Assembly: GCA_039602395.1 (NCBI GenBank)
Contig: JBCNJP010000020.1
Location: 16,532,483 to 16,596,482 of the forward strand
Direction: 5' to 3'
Source of the DNA: Deinandra increscens subsp. villosa
Lineage: Eukaryota; Streptophyta; Magnoliopsida; Asterales; Asteraceae
Length of the DNA: 64,000 nucleotides
Position 1 is the first letter of the stretch, and the number at the start of each line of letters is the position of its first letter. The translations under genes and the position numbers were made by a program. The notes under the pieces are model-generated. The model saw only the letters and a list, made by a program, of their open reading frames with translations, had not been told where the DNA came from and made no database searches. Positions 42,186 through 53,439 of the stretch are shown piece after piece.

Positions 42186-44742
42186 CTAAAATAACATATC
42201 CCTACTGGTAATGCTTGTAGGCCCACCTTCAGCTTGAGGCTCTGATCCACCTTCGGCATCAGCAGGCAGATGCTGATCCGGCATAACACACCTAAGATCC
42301 TCCAGCGTCTTATTAGTACAGAGCGCCAGGTCGTCAAAGTAGGGGTATGATATGCCGGAGTATGCCTCGGCAGCCCTTTTAAGGAGACTACCGGAGTTCG
42401 GTTCGAACTTCTTTCCTTCCTCCTTCGGCTTACCCTGCCGACCCAACTCATAGCCTTCCAAAAAGCCCAAGTGTCCAGCTCGGGTAGCCACGGCTTTCTG
42501 GAACCGGCCCAAAGGTAGCCGATACTCCTTGCTCTTAGCGAGTCGGCCCATGACATAATTAAAGCCCTCCTCTATCAGCCACTGGCGGTCATCCCCAAGT
42601 TGCTTGGCAAGCCGTTGCTCACCAGCATACAAGTTGGAGACCCTCTCTTTCTCCTCTTTCAACCTAGTCACTTCGGCTTCCAGCAAGGCCCTAGCAGTGG
42701 CGTCGTCCTGCCGACCCTTTTGAAGGTCAGTAACGGCAAGACGAGCCTCATCCAACGACCTCGACATCTCAGCATAAGATGCCAAGGCCTCGGCTTTATC
42801 CTTCTTCGCCGCCTCCAGCTCCCGCTCCACATCGGCGACCCTGGCATTAGCCGACGCCATCTTCTCCTTCTCAGCAGTCAAGACCTCGATCTGACTCTCA
42901 TACTCAGCGAGTTTATCCCTAGCCTCGCGCAGCCCCTGACGACGCTCCTCGGACCGAGCCTTCACCTTCACAAGGCTAGATTCCAGGCGGGCATTTCGGC
43001 TGATCATATTAACCCCCGAAGCATAAGCCATGGTTAATTTCACATACGCCTTTCGGCGAGCTTCGGCGTGGTCATCCAGCTCGAGTTCCGCCACCTCGCC
43101 TGGAGGTATAGACAAGCGGGCAAACTCTCGGCATAGCTCCACAGAGTCGAATTTCGACTCATTTTTCAATCCCCAGTTGGGATAAAAGATGTGGCCACGA
43201 GTAGCGTCATCCATCTCGGTCCCAGGCTCTGCATCCGACGCCTCAGCAGTTGGCTTCTCAGTCGACATGTTACCTCGACCAAGGTCCTTTTTCATCTGGG
43301 ACAACTTCCCCAAACCTCCGGCTGTGAAGCCACCCCTCGCCCTCAGAATGGGATTCTCCTGCATACGACGGACGAAATCGTCAAACGCGTCATCAGACAT
43401 AATCGAATGCAGAGGCTTGGCTGAAACACTTACAATAGCAGATGCCGGGTCGAGAGTAACCTTTGCTTTTCCACTGGAGGTGTCACCTCCGACGTTCATC
43501 TCAGCAGTTGGAGACAACCTCTGTGCCTCCGGAGACATGACATCCTCATCGACCAAAGTGAAAGGCGACTCTCCGCCAGCAGGCTCGGTGGTCGAAGTAG
43601 ACTCCTTGCTGCGAGACGCAGCATGCTTCAGCCGGGATCTTTTCACTCCCTTATCTTCACCGCCCTCGGCTTTGCGCTTACGGTCGTCGCCCTTACCCTT
43701 CTTGGCAGCCCTCTCCTTCGACTTGTCCTCCTCCATGTTCACAAGCTTGTTCGTCGCCCCACCGACATCCTTCCCAGATACCACAGTCTCACCCACCTTC
43801 ACAGTGAAATCCTCATATCGGTGCTTCGACCCAGCATCCACAGGGGTCGGCTCATCCTTTTCCAAGGGTACCTGACCCTGTGTCACCTCTTCATCATCCT
43901 CCAAGTTAATAAACTCCAGCAAATCCATCACTGCAAAAGCAAACAAATACGTTAGAAGATCACATAAGGTCGAAGTAACACACAACAAATTACAAACAGG
44001 GCATACCCTGGCCATCAAGAAAGAGGGCAGGCTTTTGAGTCAGAGACAACCAGTTTCGGCTTAACCCAGTAAGGATCAGCACTCTCTCTGGGTATTGTAC
44101 CAGCGGCACTTGTAACGCAACGAGCTTCGTCACAATATCTTCATCAAAAGGCAGCTCCTCGAGAGTTCTCTTCTTGTACTTCGTCGGCTTCCACGGAATG
44201 TCCCCCAACCCCAGCACCTCTTCGGCAACAAAGAAAAACTTGTCTTTAAAATCCTTCAAATTCGTCGGCAGCTTCGTCAAATAACGAGGGCTAAAAGTCC
44301 CATCCTCATACGTTATAGCTCGCTGCTCGAAGCAGAACCAATCACCTTGATGCGTCAATCGGTAGAACGCATGAAACTCCCCGATAGAAGGTTCAGCATC
44401 GACAATTCTGCAACAAACCTCGAAATGCGTAACCCTAAGTACTGCGTTCGGATGCAGTTGCCCTAAGTGCACGCGGTTGTGTCGAAGGACATTCCGAAAG
44501 AACTTCGTCACGGGAAGTCGAAGCATACCGGCGCTGAAATGTTTAGTATAAACGCCCATCTTGCCGTTCGGGGCATCCTTTATCGACTGCGTCGCCGTTG
44601 GCAATATCGGCCCAAGTTTCCGAGATACGCCATACATCTCACAGTGCGCTTTTAACAAATTCGTCGTCAACGACGAACGAAACTCTCTAATGCCTCGTCG
44701 GGATGACTCCGACGTTTCACCCTTACCCCCTTTCTTGGCCAT
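42186..44742 (-). CDS. Antisense gene of the Tat element (putative gypsy-type transposon domain plus coiled coil)
   Basis: Two exons: 44742-44007 (MAKKGGKGETSESS ...) and 43930-42186 (MDLLEFINLEDDEEV ...), joined by GT-AG sites in phase 1 (donor GTATGC, acceptor TTTGCAG), giving 826 residues. The first exon has the conserved block HFEVCCRIVDAEPSIGEFHA, then GDWFCFEQR, known as the putative gypsy-type transposon (Transposase_28) domain. The second exon is acidic, then Lys-rich with nuclear-signal-like KKGKGDDRKRKAEGG, then a long coiled coil (about residues 560-690). No enzymatic motif is seen. Antisense ORFs with an intron at this place are described for Tat elements, and their role is unknown. 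Both exons are open, so the gene is probably under selection in active copies. Confidence 0.85.
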
Positions 44743-44940
44743 AATATTTAAACAAGAAAAATCGAAAACAGATGATAAACGTACCGATAAGAAGACAATT
44801 AGACAATCGATGATTATCGGATACGGCAGGGAAACAAGCAAACTCCTGTAAAATCCGTCGCGCCGAAGCAGGAATGCAGAGAGAAATAAGATTGAAAGAA
44901 ATTAGGAAGGTGTAAAGGATCAAATGAAACCGTCGGCGAG

Positions 44941-44948
44941 TATTTATA
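44941..44948 (-). promoter_or_regulatory. TATA box of the antisense gene
   Basis: On the minus strand TATAAATA lies about 200 bases before the ATG at 44742, in the context GGCCTATAAATACTC. It suggests that the antisense gene has a promoter independent of the LTR. Confidence 0.6.
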
Positions 44949-45153
44949 GGCCTAGGGCGACCTTTCAGTTGCCCCGTCCCATCAACCGTCGACGGCCCGA
45001 CACGTGAGCCCTACAGCTGTCGCCCACTTGCTTTTTCGCCCAAACAGGCCCATCAAAGCCCATTAAGCGGCCCACGCAACCTTCGGCGCCAGGCTTCGGC
45101 CAACCGGCACAAGAATCTAGTCCGATGGTGAAGTCCAGACCATCACACATCGG

Positions 45154-45163
45154 ACTGGGGGGC
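45154..45163 (+). promoter_or_regulatory. Polypurine tract
   Basis: The purine-rich ACTGGGGGGC lies directly before the 3' LTR, where plus-strand DNA synthesis is primed. Confidence 0.7.
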
Positions 45164-45872
45164 TGATGACGTGTGTATGTTCAACGAACAATACAACACA
45201 CAGGGGTCGACCTAAGCAAGGTCGACCACGCATTGCAGTCGAAGCCAGCTTCGACAACACTAGGGTCGAACCTCCAAACCCCACAGGAGGGTCGACCATA
45301 CAGCAAGCAACTCCCAACACACTGACTTTACACAAGTACACATCTTCGGCCAGTCGATGCTCGACCCACCGAAGTACTTGACAGACGTTGCTTCACTTCG
45401 GCCAATCGATACTCGAACCACCGAAGCTCACACAACAGACCAACGCTCACACGACAATGTCAGAAACATTCCTACAACGTTGTTACGGCCACTAACGGCC
45501 TCCACTGAGGGGACACAAGGACGGCCACGTCAGCAAGGATCGTACCTCTCAGTGGTAGGCGCATTACACAGAGTAAGACAAAGGATTGATGAGTATAAAT
45601 ACTCATCGATCATCAGGTAAAAAGTTAAGTTCTCCAACCCTAAAATTCTACCTTCTTCCTTACTCATTTCATCGGAATCCATACTGATTCTCACGCCGGA
45701 GCTTGGTCGCAGGACACCCTGTCCTGCGCTCCAAGAACAACGGTTTGTTACTTGTGCAGATTCCGACGAAGAAGACGTTCATCACCTCATTTCAATCATC
45801 CTTGTAGTCTAATATCCTCTTCTATCCGTCCTAGGTTTCCTATCCGACAGTCGAAGATATCCAGATTCTACA
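45164..45872 (+). repeat. 3' LTR of the Tat element
   Basis: Same length as the 5' LTR, with no difference found by eye in the stretches compared. Followed by the target duplication GTATC. Confidence 0.95.
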
Positions 45873-45877
45873 GTATC

Positions 45878-46050
45878 TATGTGAGTGTTGTGTATAGTTT
45901 AATGATAAATATACAAGTGGTGCATAAAGTAAAAGATGGTGTGCAAACCACAAGCCTTTGTTAATTATATTTAAATAGAGCATTCCATAAATATATCAAA
46001 CAGTAATAACAAGCTTTTGTTGTTCCACTAGTCACAATTGAATACACTTT
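45878..46050 (-). promoter_or_regulatory. Displaced upstream region of the decayed VTL gene
   Basis: The stretch AAAGTAAAAGATGGTGTGCA then AACCACAAGCC matches the region before both intact VTL genes (AAAGTTAAAGATAGTGTGCA then ACCCACAAGCCCC, at about 56832, 59302 and 59475). It is therefore the promoter-side flank of the VTL pseudogene, now 10.5 kb away because of the Tat insertion. Confidence 0.75.
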
Positions 46051-47864
46051 ATAACACTACTACAGAAAGTTATTTGCAACTGTAGTAAACGGGTCGAAGA
46101 CGGGTTTTTAAACGTATTTGGATCAGAAATTGTTTGTTGCACGGTGTTTTGTCGCTATATCCAATTTGCTACATAATGTAGTGACAATGTTTCTGATAGC
46201 AAAATTGTGTTATGATGGTTTACATGCCATGAAATACCGATATATTTTGTCTTTTGTTGAACTATAGTCATTTTAAACCCATGTTAACCTAGTTATATAC
46301 AATTAATGGGTCAATATATTGGGTAGTGTAAAGTATATTTAGAGTTTGCTATGTTAAAGTATTTACTAGAAGGGTTAAGTGTGTAAAATATAAAAGAAAC
46401 TGAATTTGTGAGAAGAGGTAAATATATGAAAGAAACTGAATTTGTGAGAAGAGGTGCCACTTATCAAACCATCACATCGGTTCCTTTGAGTAAGTATGAA
46501 TCAAGACCGTCAAGAACAAGTCAGGGATCATCACAATCCTTGAAAGTTCTTTTATAAAAAGTTTAGTTTATATTTCAAACAAATATTGTGTTCATCAAAT
46601 ATCTGGGCCAATAATTGATATCAAAGTCTATGGCTCAAAAAAGCTTTTCAATCTCGAAGTATAAGTTTATGCATCTAAGACGGTTCCTTAGAACCTTAAA
46701 AACTTTCAAGGCCCTACGAGAGAATAAAATTTTGGTCCCCCGAGAGACTTGACTTTGGATGGTCACCAATCAAATGAAACCATTTTGGTTTAAAACATCA
46801 ATATTCTTATGTATTCAGTTATTAAAATCTGAGTTATACTCATATATTTATTATTCGATACAAAATTATTTAACATGTGGGGTTAAAAAGACGAAGTAAC
46901 ATTGTAATTTTGGGTTTAGAATCTTTAGTGTATCTGATTAATATTATTATAAATGATTTATAGTAATCAATTAAACAATATCACATCTTAATTGAATTGG
47001 CAATTACAGTGCCTTAAGTTTTTCCGTATGGTAAGGTCACAGGTTTGAAACTTGCTTTTCAATACTACAAAAAGAGGTATTCGCTACGGCCAAATCCGTA
47101 GCTAACACTCGTTTGGTTACGGATTTAGCTTGTAGCTACAAGTCTCGTTGCGAATTTAGTTTGTTACCCATTTTGCTTTAGCTAAAGAAAAGGACGTCGC
47201 TATTTTAGCTACAGATTTGCTACGAATATGTTCACTAAGGATTATGCTATGGATTTTTAGCTACAAGATTTTGCTATGGACTTTTAGCTATGGATTTTGC
47301 TACGAAGTTGGCTAAGGATTGGCTACGAAAGTTTCGGTTCACAAATATAAACATTTACACATGATTCTTACGGTTCTCACAGGTTTGGGTGATTCTCAAT
47401 TGAATCTCACCCTACATAGTTATTATGATCGACTAGGGTATTCTTAGACGAATAGTTATGTAAGATTCAATTAAATTAATGAATAGTTAATTAGTTATTA
47501 TGATGGGTATTCTTTAGTTTGTAACAAACACATTTGTTTTTTACAAAAATACATTCTTGTTCAGTAGAACTTCTTTCTGTTTCATCATTAATTACGTATC
47601 TATTCAACATGTTGTTCTGAAAGTAATGTCTACATGATTTGAAAAGTTATCTAGGACTCCAACTAAAGAGCTTTCAGCCCGATGGTATCTTATGTGTTAT
47701 AAGACGGTCTCCCTCTTTGAAAGTCAGGTGTTTGGCGTAGATTAGGTGTAAGATAGAATGCCCGCATGTGTTTTCCGTTAAAAAAATCTAGGACTATACC
47801 AAATACAAAACCTACTTATCAACAATGAAAGCAATAAATAATGTTTTGAAGATAGTTTTTGAAA
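46051..47864. other. Intergenic stretch with CACTA-like termini
   Basis: No gene is seen. CACTACTACAGAAAGTTATT at 46055 and TACTACAAAAAGAGGTATTC at 47065 both resemble CACTA-transposon ends (CACTACAAGAAA). The second is followed by many subterminal repeats of GCTACGGATTT and its inverse up to 47340. The matching opposite ends were not found. Confidence 0.45.
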
Positions 47865-48186
47865 GGAAAATTGGATTTTAATAATATGAGTTTTAACTCA
47901 TTGGCGAATAATAATACGAGTTTCAAAGTTGGCTGACAATAATATCAATTAATGAGGTGGGTGTCAATAATGAAATGTCGTTAGTTGAACCCTAAGGGCG
48001 TTACAAATTTGCTGACGTGACACTCAATGAGTTTCAAACTCTTTTTGTAACGCCGTTAGGGTTCAACTAACGGCATTTCATTATTGACACCCACCTCATT
48101 AATTGGTATTATTGTCAGCCAACTTTGAAACTCGTATTATTATTCGCCAATGAGTTAAAACTCATATTATTAAAATCCAATTTTCC
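47865..48186. mobile_element. Mutator-like foldback MITE, 322 bp, 9-bp TSD
   Basis: Nearly the whole element is one palindrome, starting GGAAAATTGGATTTTAATAA and ending with the inverse. The 9-mer TTTTTGAAA flanks both sides (47856-47864 and 48187-48195). It shares the phrases TTGGATTTTAATAATATGA and ATAATACGA with the foldback element at 22862, so the two are related families. Confidence 0.88.
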
Positions 48187-48655
48187 TTTTTGAAATTATT
48201 TACACGAGATACAAAAGTAGACTAGAGATGCAAGAAATCCCTGAAAACCTGGAGAGGTGCGTAAGATACCATTTCCATAAAGGAATGAGGAGTCCATTTC
48301 ATGTTTAATAAATTGGAAGAAAGGAGCGTGTACTCCACAATCAAGTTCTAAATTAGGTTTAACAATTACCATATTAAAGGATCATGGAGTCCACACGATA
48401 ATGCTTGTTTAATTTTAAAAAGCAATAGCAACCAGATTCATTCATTATATTTTAAAAAAAAATATTTTTTTTAAAAAAGTAGTAAATTAAAAAAAGCTCG
48501 TTTTTGTGTTAGCGCGATTTTGGTGTCTCCCTCCAATTGGGTGTTTGAAGTCGTTATCAACCAGATTTCCTATCCGCGAGTTGTTACGAAGATAATATTG
48601 CACGTAAAATTATCCCGTTGTATAACGGTACGTAAAAAATAGAAAATTATTGTGG

Positions 48656-49130
48656 CTAACTTTGTTGGCAATTTGTGGTGGTGCGGTTTCCGAATTGGGA
48701 TTCAGTAAGGGTGTCGGAGTAGGTGTGGATGAGGAAATTAGTGGAAGTGGTGGCGGTATTTGGGTTGTGGTAGCTTTTGGTGGCGGTGAAGGAATCGGTT
48801 TTTCGTAGCGGGGTTAGTGGATGTGTAAGTATGGCTGGTTGGGTTTGTGGCGGTGGTGCAAATGGTGAAGTGTTTGGTGGCAGTGGTGGTGTAATTTTTC
48901 CAGGGATTCTGGCTAAAATGATAGATAGTAGATATTGGCTCTCCATTATATTGGTCAACCTCTCATCGACTGTGGAGTTTTTCTTGAGTTGGAGTTGTGG
49001 ATTTGGGCCACTAACTCGTTGGTTGTTTGCTCTTTGTGTGATGGTATGAGATTCGAGAATGAAAGCACCACTTGTATCGAGATGGTTAATCTCCCAATAA
49101 TTGATATACCCTTAGAACGGGTTAGACTCT
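48656..49130 (-). pseudogene. Ty3/gypsy gag N-terminal fragment
   Basis: On the minus strand AAGTGGTGCTTTCATTCTCG (about 49078) resembles a gypsy TGGTGCTTTCAT-type primer region. It is followed by a frame reading THTITQRANNQRV-like text, then STVDERLTNIMESQYLLS and a long Pro-rich stretch (PPLPPNTSPFAPPPQTQP). This is the style of gypsy gag starts. No conserved gag core remains. The LTR that should precede it (49140-49700) could not be delimited. Confidence 0.45.
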
Positions 49131-49139
49131 AAAGAAATA

Positions 49140-50639
49140 AGAGAAGAAGATACAACTTTTATTACTTTTCGGCATCCTTTATTTATTGGGAGGTGACAAA
49201 CAAAAAGTAAAAGTAACAAGAATATAAAAGAATTAAATGTCCCCTTGGACTAAGACCTGCAAGCATAATGTTAGCTCTTCCTTGACCGAGAATTTAACTC
49301 CTCAATTGACAATTTTTATTGTAACCTCATCAAAGGTTTAAATAGTTGATCTTCCGGATAACCCACTTGGGTCGGGTCGACTGGTCCAACGATGTATCCT
49401 GTACGTGTTCTTTTGCACATGTCAAACAGTAGATCGTATCAGTTTGCTACGGATCACGAACAGCTAGTTTAGCAACAGATTGCCCGATGGACAGATCACA
49501 TAATTACCAGACAATCTTCCGTTGGTTATTTTAATTTATTCTATCTTACAGTTTAACAAAATGAAACATATCCATTAATTACTTGTTTTAATTAGAAATA
49601 GTTCTATATATACAATTTCAACTCATCTATATGATCCTAACAAGACAAATAGAGGGATTTGTAATATGAGAGCTTTGTTGATTTAAGAGTTAGGATGATC
49701 ACAACCAGTTGCGCTTTTAGGTCAACCCGACCCGGTAACTTTTTGCTACTTTTTTATTAACCTCCTAAGCTAGAGTGATAGTTAACATAAAAGGACCATG
49801 ACTTCATATTTATATCTCCACAACAGCCTAAATATAAAGACTTGGATCAAGATTGTAGAGCTGTAGAGCCTTCACTGGAAACACTTTGAGCTAATGCTTG
49901 TTATAGAAAAGAAAATGAAAAGGCAAAGAATGTGCACACCACAGCAAAAGTCAGAATAATAAACTGTTTTAAAGATTATGAGATCCACACAAGTTGGAAA
50001 GATTAATTAAAAAATGGAAGGATGATCTATTAGATAGTGTCCATACAGAACTTGGACTGATGGATTGTTAAAATATTCAAGGCTTGTGGAATCCACATTC
50101 ACTTGACATTTATTTAGGTGAGGAAAACATTAAAACCCATCATAAAGAAATAAAAAGTAATGTGCACCACCAACTGTAGTGGAAACATAAGTATATGAAA
50201 CTATGAAAGGAGAGTGCAATGCACCCAGACAAACCATATGCATTATTGTTGAAAAGCGCAGGCCCAAAAGTTATCCCCATTTTAAATTGGACCCATTTCT
50301 AGCCCACTTACTTTTCCCGTTGGTCCAAATTCGAGTCTGCCAATTCTTGGAAGTTGGATCAGCTTCGTATCATGATGCGGCACCCCTAACAAGATTGTAG
50401 AGTTATTATACAAATCAAGCCGATTATCGTGTTCATTTGGTTTTCTAAATTTTCTAATAAAGATATCAATTTGGTAGGAAAATTACCAAGTTAATTAGGG
50501 AGTGTGGCACAAAAGTTACCACCCAAAATTCCTAAAGGATCCAAATTAGCTTGAATGGCAGAACTAGTTTATTCTAGGTACTGCTTTGCCCATCCCCACT
50601 TGCTGTTTATTCAGTGTGCTACGCCTTTTTACCAGAAGA
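49140..50639. other. Intergenic stretch merging into the VTL repeat array
   Basis: No gene is seen. From about 49900 the text becomes similar to the downstream array (for example GTGGAATCCACATTCACTTGACATTTATT at 50086, matching 51217-51260 and 55458-55500), so an older block of the same duplication begins here. Confidence 0.5.
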
Positions 50640-50776
50640 TGAATCATGTTCTCATAAATCTTATTCAATGTGCTAGCAGAATAATTTTGTAAACTTAAGG
50701 GTGTCACTAAACAATAGAAGGGAACTTTTTATTACTAATTTATGAAAAATTAACAGTTTTAAGTCCGAATTCAGAC

Positions 50777-50840
50777 CTGCTTTAAGAGAGCTAGTTATGG
50801 CAGGCACCATGTAGTTCGGCTGCTTCCTGCCCAAATCTAT
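50777..50840 (-). other. Exon-like conserved segment, copy A
   Basis: Sixty-four bases bounded by GTGCAG and GGTCTGAA splice-like sites, reading IDLGRKQPNYMVPAITSSLK on the minus strand. The same segment with the same borders occurs in copy B (53544-53607) with few amino-acid changes, and a frame-broken copy lies at about 57310-57375. The gene it belongs to is not recognised. Confidence 0.4.
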
Positions 50841-51679
50841 CTGCACATAACACACAATTGGAAAAAAGTTAAAGTTTTGCATATTATATGAAAAGAACAG
50901 AATGTGGAGCCTAAAGCTAAAGACGGATTGGTTAATGTCACATAAAAAAATAGAGGCCTGTGGAATCCACGCGACTGCCACATTCTGTTCAATATAAAAA
51001 TGAAACAATATAAAACTGACAATGGAGTGTGCAGTCCACACCACTCACCACATAAAGATGTATTGTAGAAGACGAAGGTCCCTTCTCTAATATACTGAAA
51101 TACTTTCCAAAGAAGAACTTTCAGTCAACAAAATCAACAGTGGCCTTACATAAAGCATCTAAAAGAAACATATTGAACCAATAAAGAATTTAGACGATTG
51201 ATTATTAAAAATTTCAAGTCCTATGGAATCAGCACGATGAAATAATTCACTTGACATTTAAATGAGAAACATCAAAATCCGTTCATGAAGGAAGAGAAAG
51301 TGATTGTGCACTCATCACTCCCGAGTAATTGGAAAGATAAGTTTAATCCTCCAGTCATCAAAATAGTGATCAAGTAGTAAGCCGTTGTTTGTTATGATAT
51401 GTTTCTTGGCTCCTAGAGATGGCATTTAAAACAAATCAGACAAATTTAGTCAATCTATGTTTGCTATATGGAATAGAGGCTAATTCCTCTTTAAAGATAT
51501 CTTCAAGTTGGTAAAAGTTACCACCTTTTTTAAGGACACACAGATATGACAGTTATCAACATTAGAGCAAGAGGCGGACTACTTCTAATCCAGTTATTGG
51601 TTTTGCCTCGCTCCACTTTCTGTGTATCTTCATCTGTTTGTCATGTTATTATGTGTATTTAATATTTGATGTAGCTCAC

Positions 51680-51727
51680 CTCAAGGTGAATCAAGCTTCC
51701 ATAACAATTATCCAAAGCGGTATTCAT
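51680..51727 (-). other. Second exon-like segment, copy A
   Basis: Forty-eight bases between TTGCAG and GTGAGC, reading MNTALDNCYGSLIHLE in phase 0. Copy B at 54563-54610 has the same borders and reads MSTALDNQYGTLIHLE. It could be joined in frame to the downstream exon-like segment. The function is unknown. Confidence 0.4.
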
Positions 51728-53439
51728 CTGCAAGGCAAAAATGAAATAAGACTCGAAAAATTCTTAAACACATTCTGCAGAAACTTGTCACAAAAGTACA
51801 TGTTTCTTCTTAAGACCATCAGCAACGCAAGGGATCCGGAGGGATCTGAAGTCTATGTGGAAATCCAAAAAAAGGGACCTGCGATGGAGTGGATTTATTT
51901 GAACAAATCCATTGTAGAAATCCAAAAGTAAGGACTTGATTTTGAGAAAGAAGTGGGGCCCATATTAAAAAAAAAAAAAAAACTTTTTATTTAGATAATG
52001 TGTGTAGTGGTTAGGTGATGATGTGGAAATTAAAAAGTGTAGGGATATTTTTAGGGATGGAGGTGAAATGAGGGTTTTGTAGGGATTTGTAAAAATATGA
52101 TGTGGCAAGTGACTGTATAGTTAAGGACCTCTAAGGATGTGTTAGGATGTGGATGGTCTTAAAAAAGGAGGTGGAGGTGTGTGTAGGATAGCACTTGCAT
52201 AAAGAAATGATGGGATGGATTAGGAAAATAATGTGAGGTTTATTATCTAAATTGGTAGGAGTGTGCACTACACACTAAAGTTGGAAAGTTTAAACAATTG
52301 CTACAAAAGAAGATTGGGAAAAAAAACAATAAAAAGATTGGAGTGTGGAATCCACACCACCCACAGCATGAAAATGGATTGTAAAAGGAGAAGTCTCCTG
52401 TACTATATTGAACTACTTTTCAAACAATAACAATGACATTACATAGAAAGGTATGATATTTTAATATTTTATCACTTTTGATCAACTAGCGAGTGGCTCG
52501 TAACTTGCTCAGGAATCAGGATTAGCTCGAATAAAACTGGAATATATTCAGCTCAAGCTAGTTGGCTCATACACATTTTCGAGTCGAGTTCGACCCAATT
52601 ATGAGTTCAACTTTCAGCTCGGTGGGAGATTACGAGCCGGATTAGCTCGTATTAATATAAGTCCAAGCCCTAGGCTACGCATGCTTGGCTCAGCTTGCAC
52701 GTCGAATAGCCCTAGGTTTCATACTTACAAATACAAAAATCAAAAGAAGTAAATTGAACATTAGCAAAACCCTTGCAGGATGATAGGACCCAAAAAATTA
52801 ATATTCTTATTGAAAAAACAAAGATAAAAGAAATATAGATGAAATACTAGATTCGGCATGTTTCCGATAGGCGGTTGTCTCTCCCCATGATGTGAAATTC
52901 GACCCTAGTTGTATAATCTATTCAAAATAGGCTCCTATTAATAAAGATCACTAATTATGATAATATGGTAACATAGTAAGATATGAGAGAAGCCACTGGG
53001 TCACTGAAGCTCACTCCAAAGAAATTGAACTCACAAAAAGCTCAAATCTAAACAACAATGATGTTCTAGTAAACAGGCCAAAAGTGAAAATACAGCCTTT
53101 ATCCCTTGTTTGAACCTAATTTGTGAAACATTTAGTCTCATTTCACAAATAAATTCTAATTTCCTTTCAAAAATGCTGCCTTTTTTAAATCGATCCATTC
53201 TGAAAGGAACGAAGAATGACCATTTTTAAATGGACTTGCGCTGACCCAAACCCTTTCTGACCCAATAACCTGCCCAACCTGACCTGCTAGTTTTGCTAGG
53301 TCTACGGTGAACACAATCATCACTACTGGATTAAAGTCCATTAATGCTAGAATTTGGTCAAGATTTAGTGGAAGTCTATAAGTCGTGTTGCTTTACACCT
53401 GCAAGCGTACCTTTGCATTATGCCAAGAATATTCTCTTT

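Larger units (their letters stand above)
35353..45872 (+). mobile_element. Tat-lineage Ty3/gypsy retrotransposon, 10.5 kb
   Basis: Two 709-bp LTRs (TGATGACG...TTCTACA) are flanked by the 5-bp duplication GTATC (35348-35352 and 45873-45877). Primer site, gag, protease, RT, RNase H, a second RNase H-like domain and integrase follow in gypsy order. A long antisense gene lies between integrase and the 3' LTR. The extra RNase H domain and the antisense gene are features reported for the Tat lineage (Retand/Ogre relatives). I saw no difference between the LTRs in the stretches I compared, so the insertion is very young. It interrupts the upstream region of a decayed VTL gene. Confidence 0.95.
50640..53105 (-). 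repeat. VTL segmental duplication, block A (gene lost)
   Basis: Block A aligns by eye with block B (53440-56034) in order: the exon-like segment at 50777-50840, the palindrome-bearing parts, the segment at 51680-51727, the GCTCGAGCT-rich relic at 52480-52720 and the AACAGGCCAAAAG segment at 53075. In block B this last segment is followed by the 3' end of a VTL gene. In block A it is followed by unrelated sequence. So this copy kept the flank but lost the gene. An extra insert (about 51830-52160) is present only here. Confidence 0.7.

Noticed and set aside
42600..43955. Open frames on the plus strand (145, 228 and 110 residues) opposite the Tat antisense gene
   Set aside because: They lie entirely opposite the long antisense exon with its recognisable domain and coiled coil, and have no similarity of their own.
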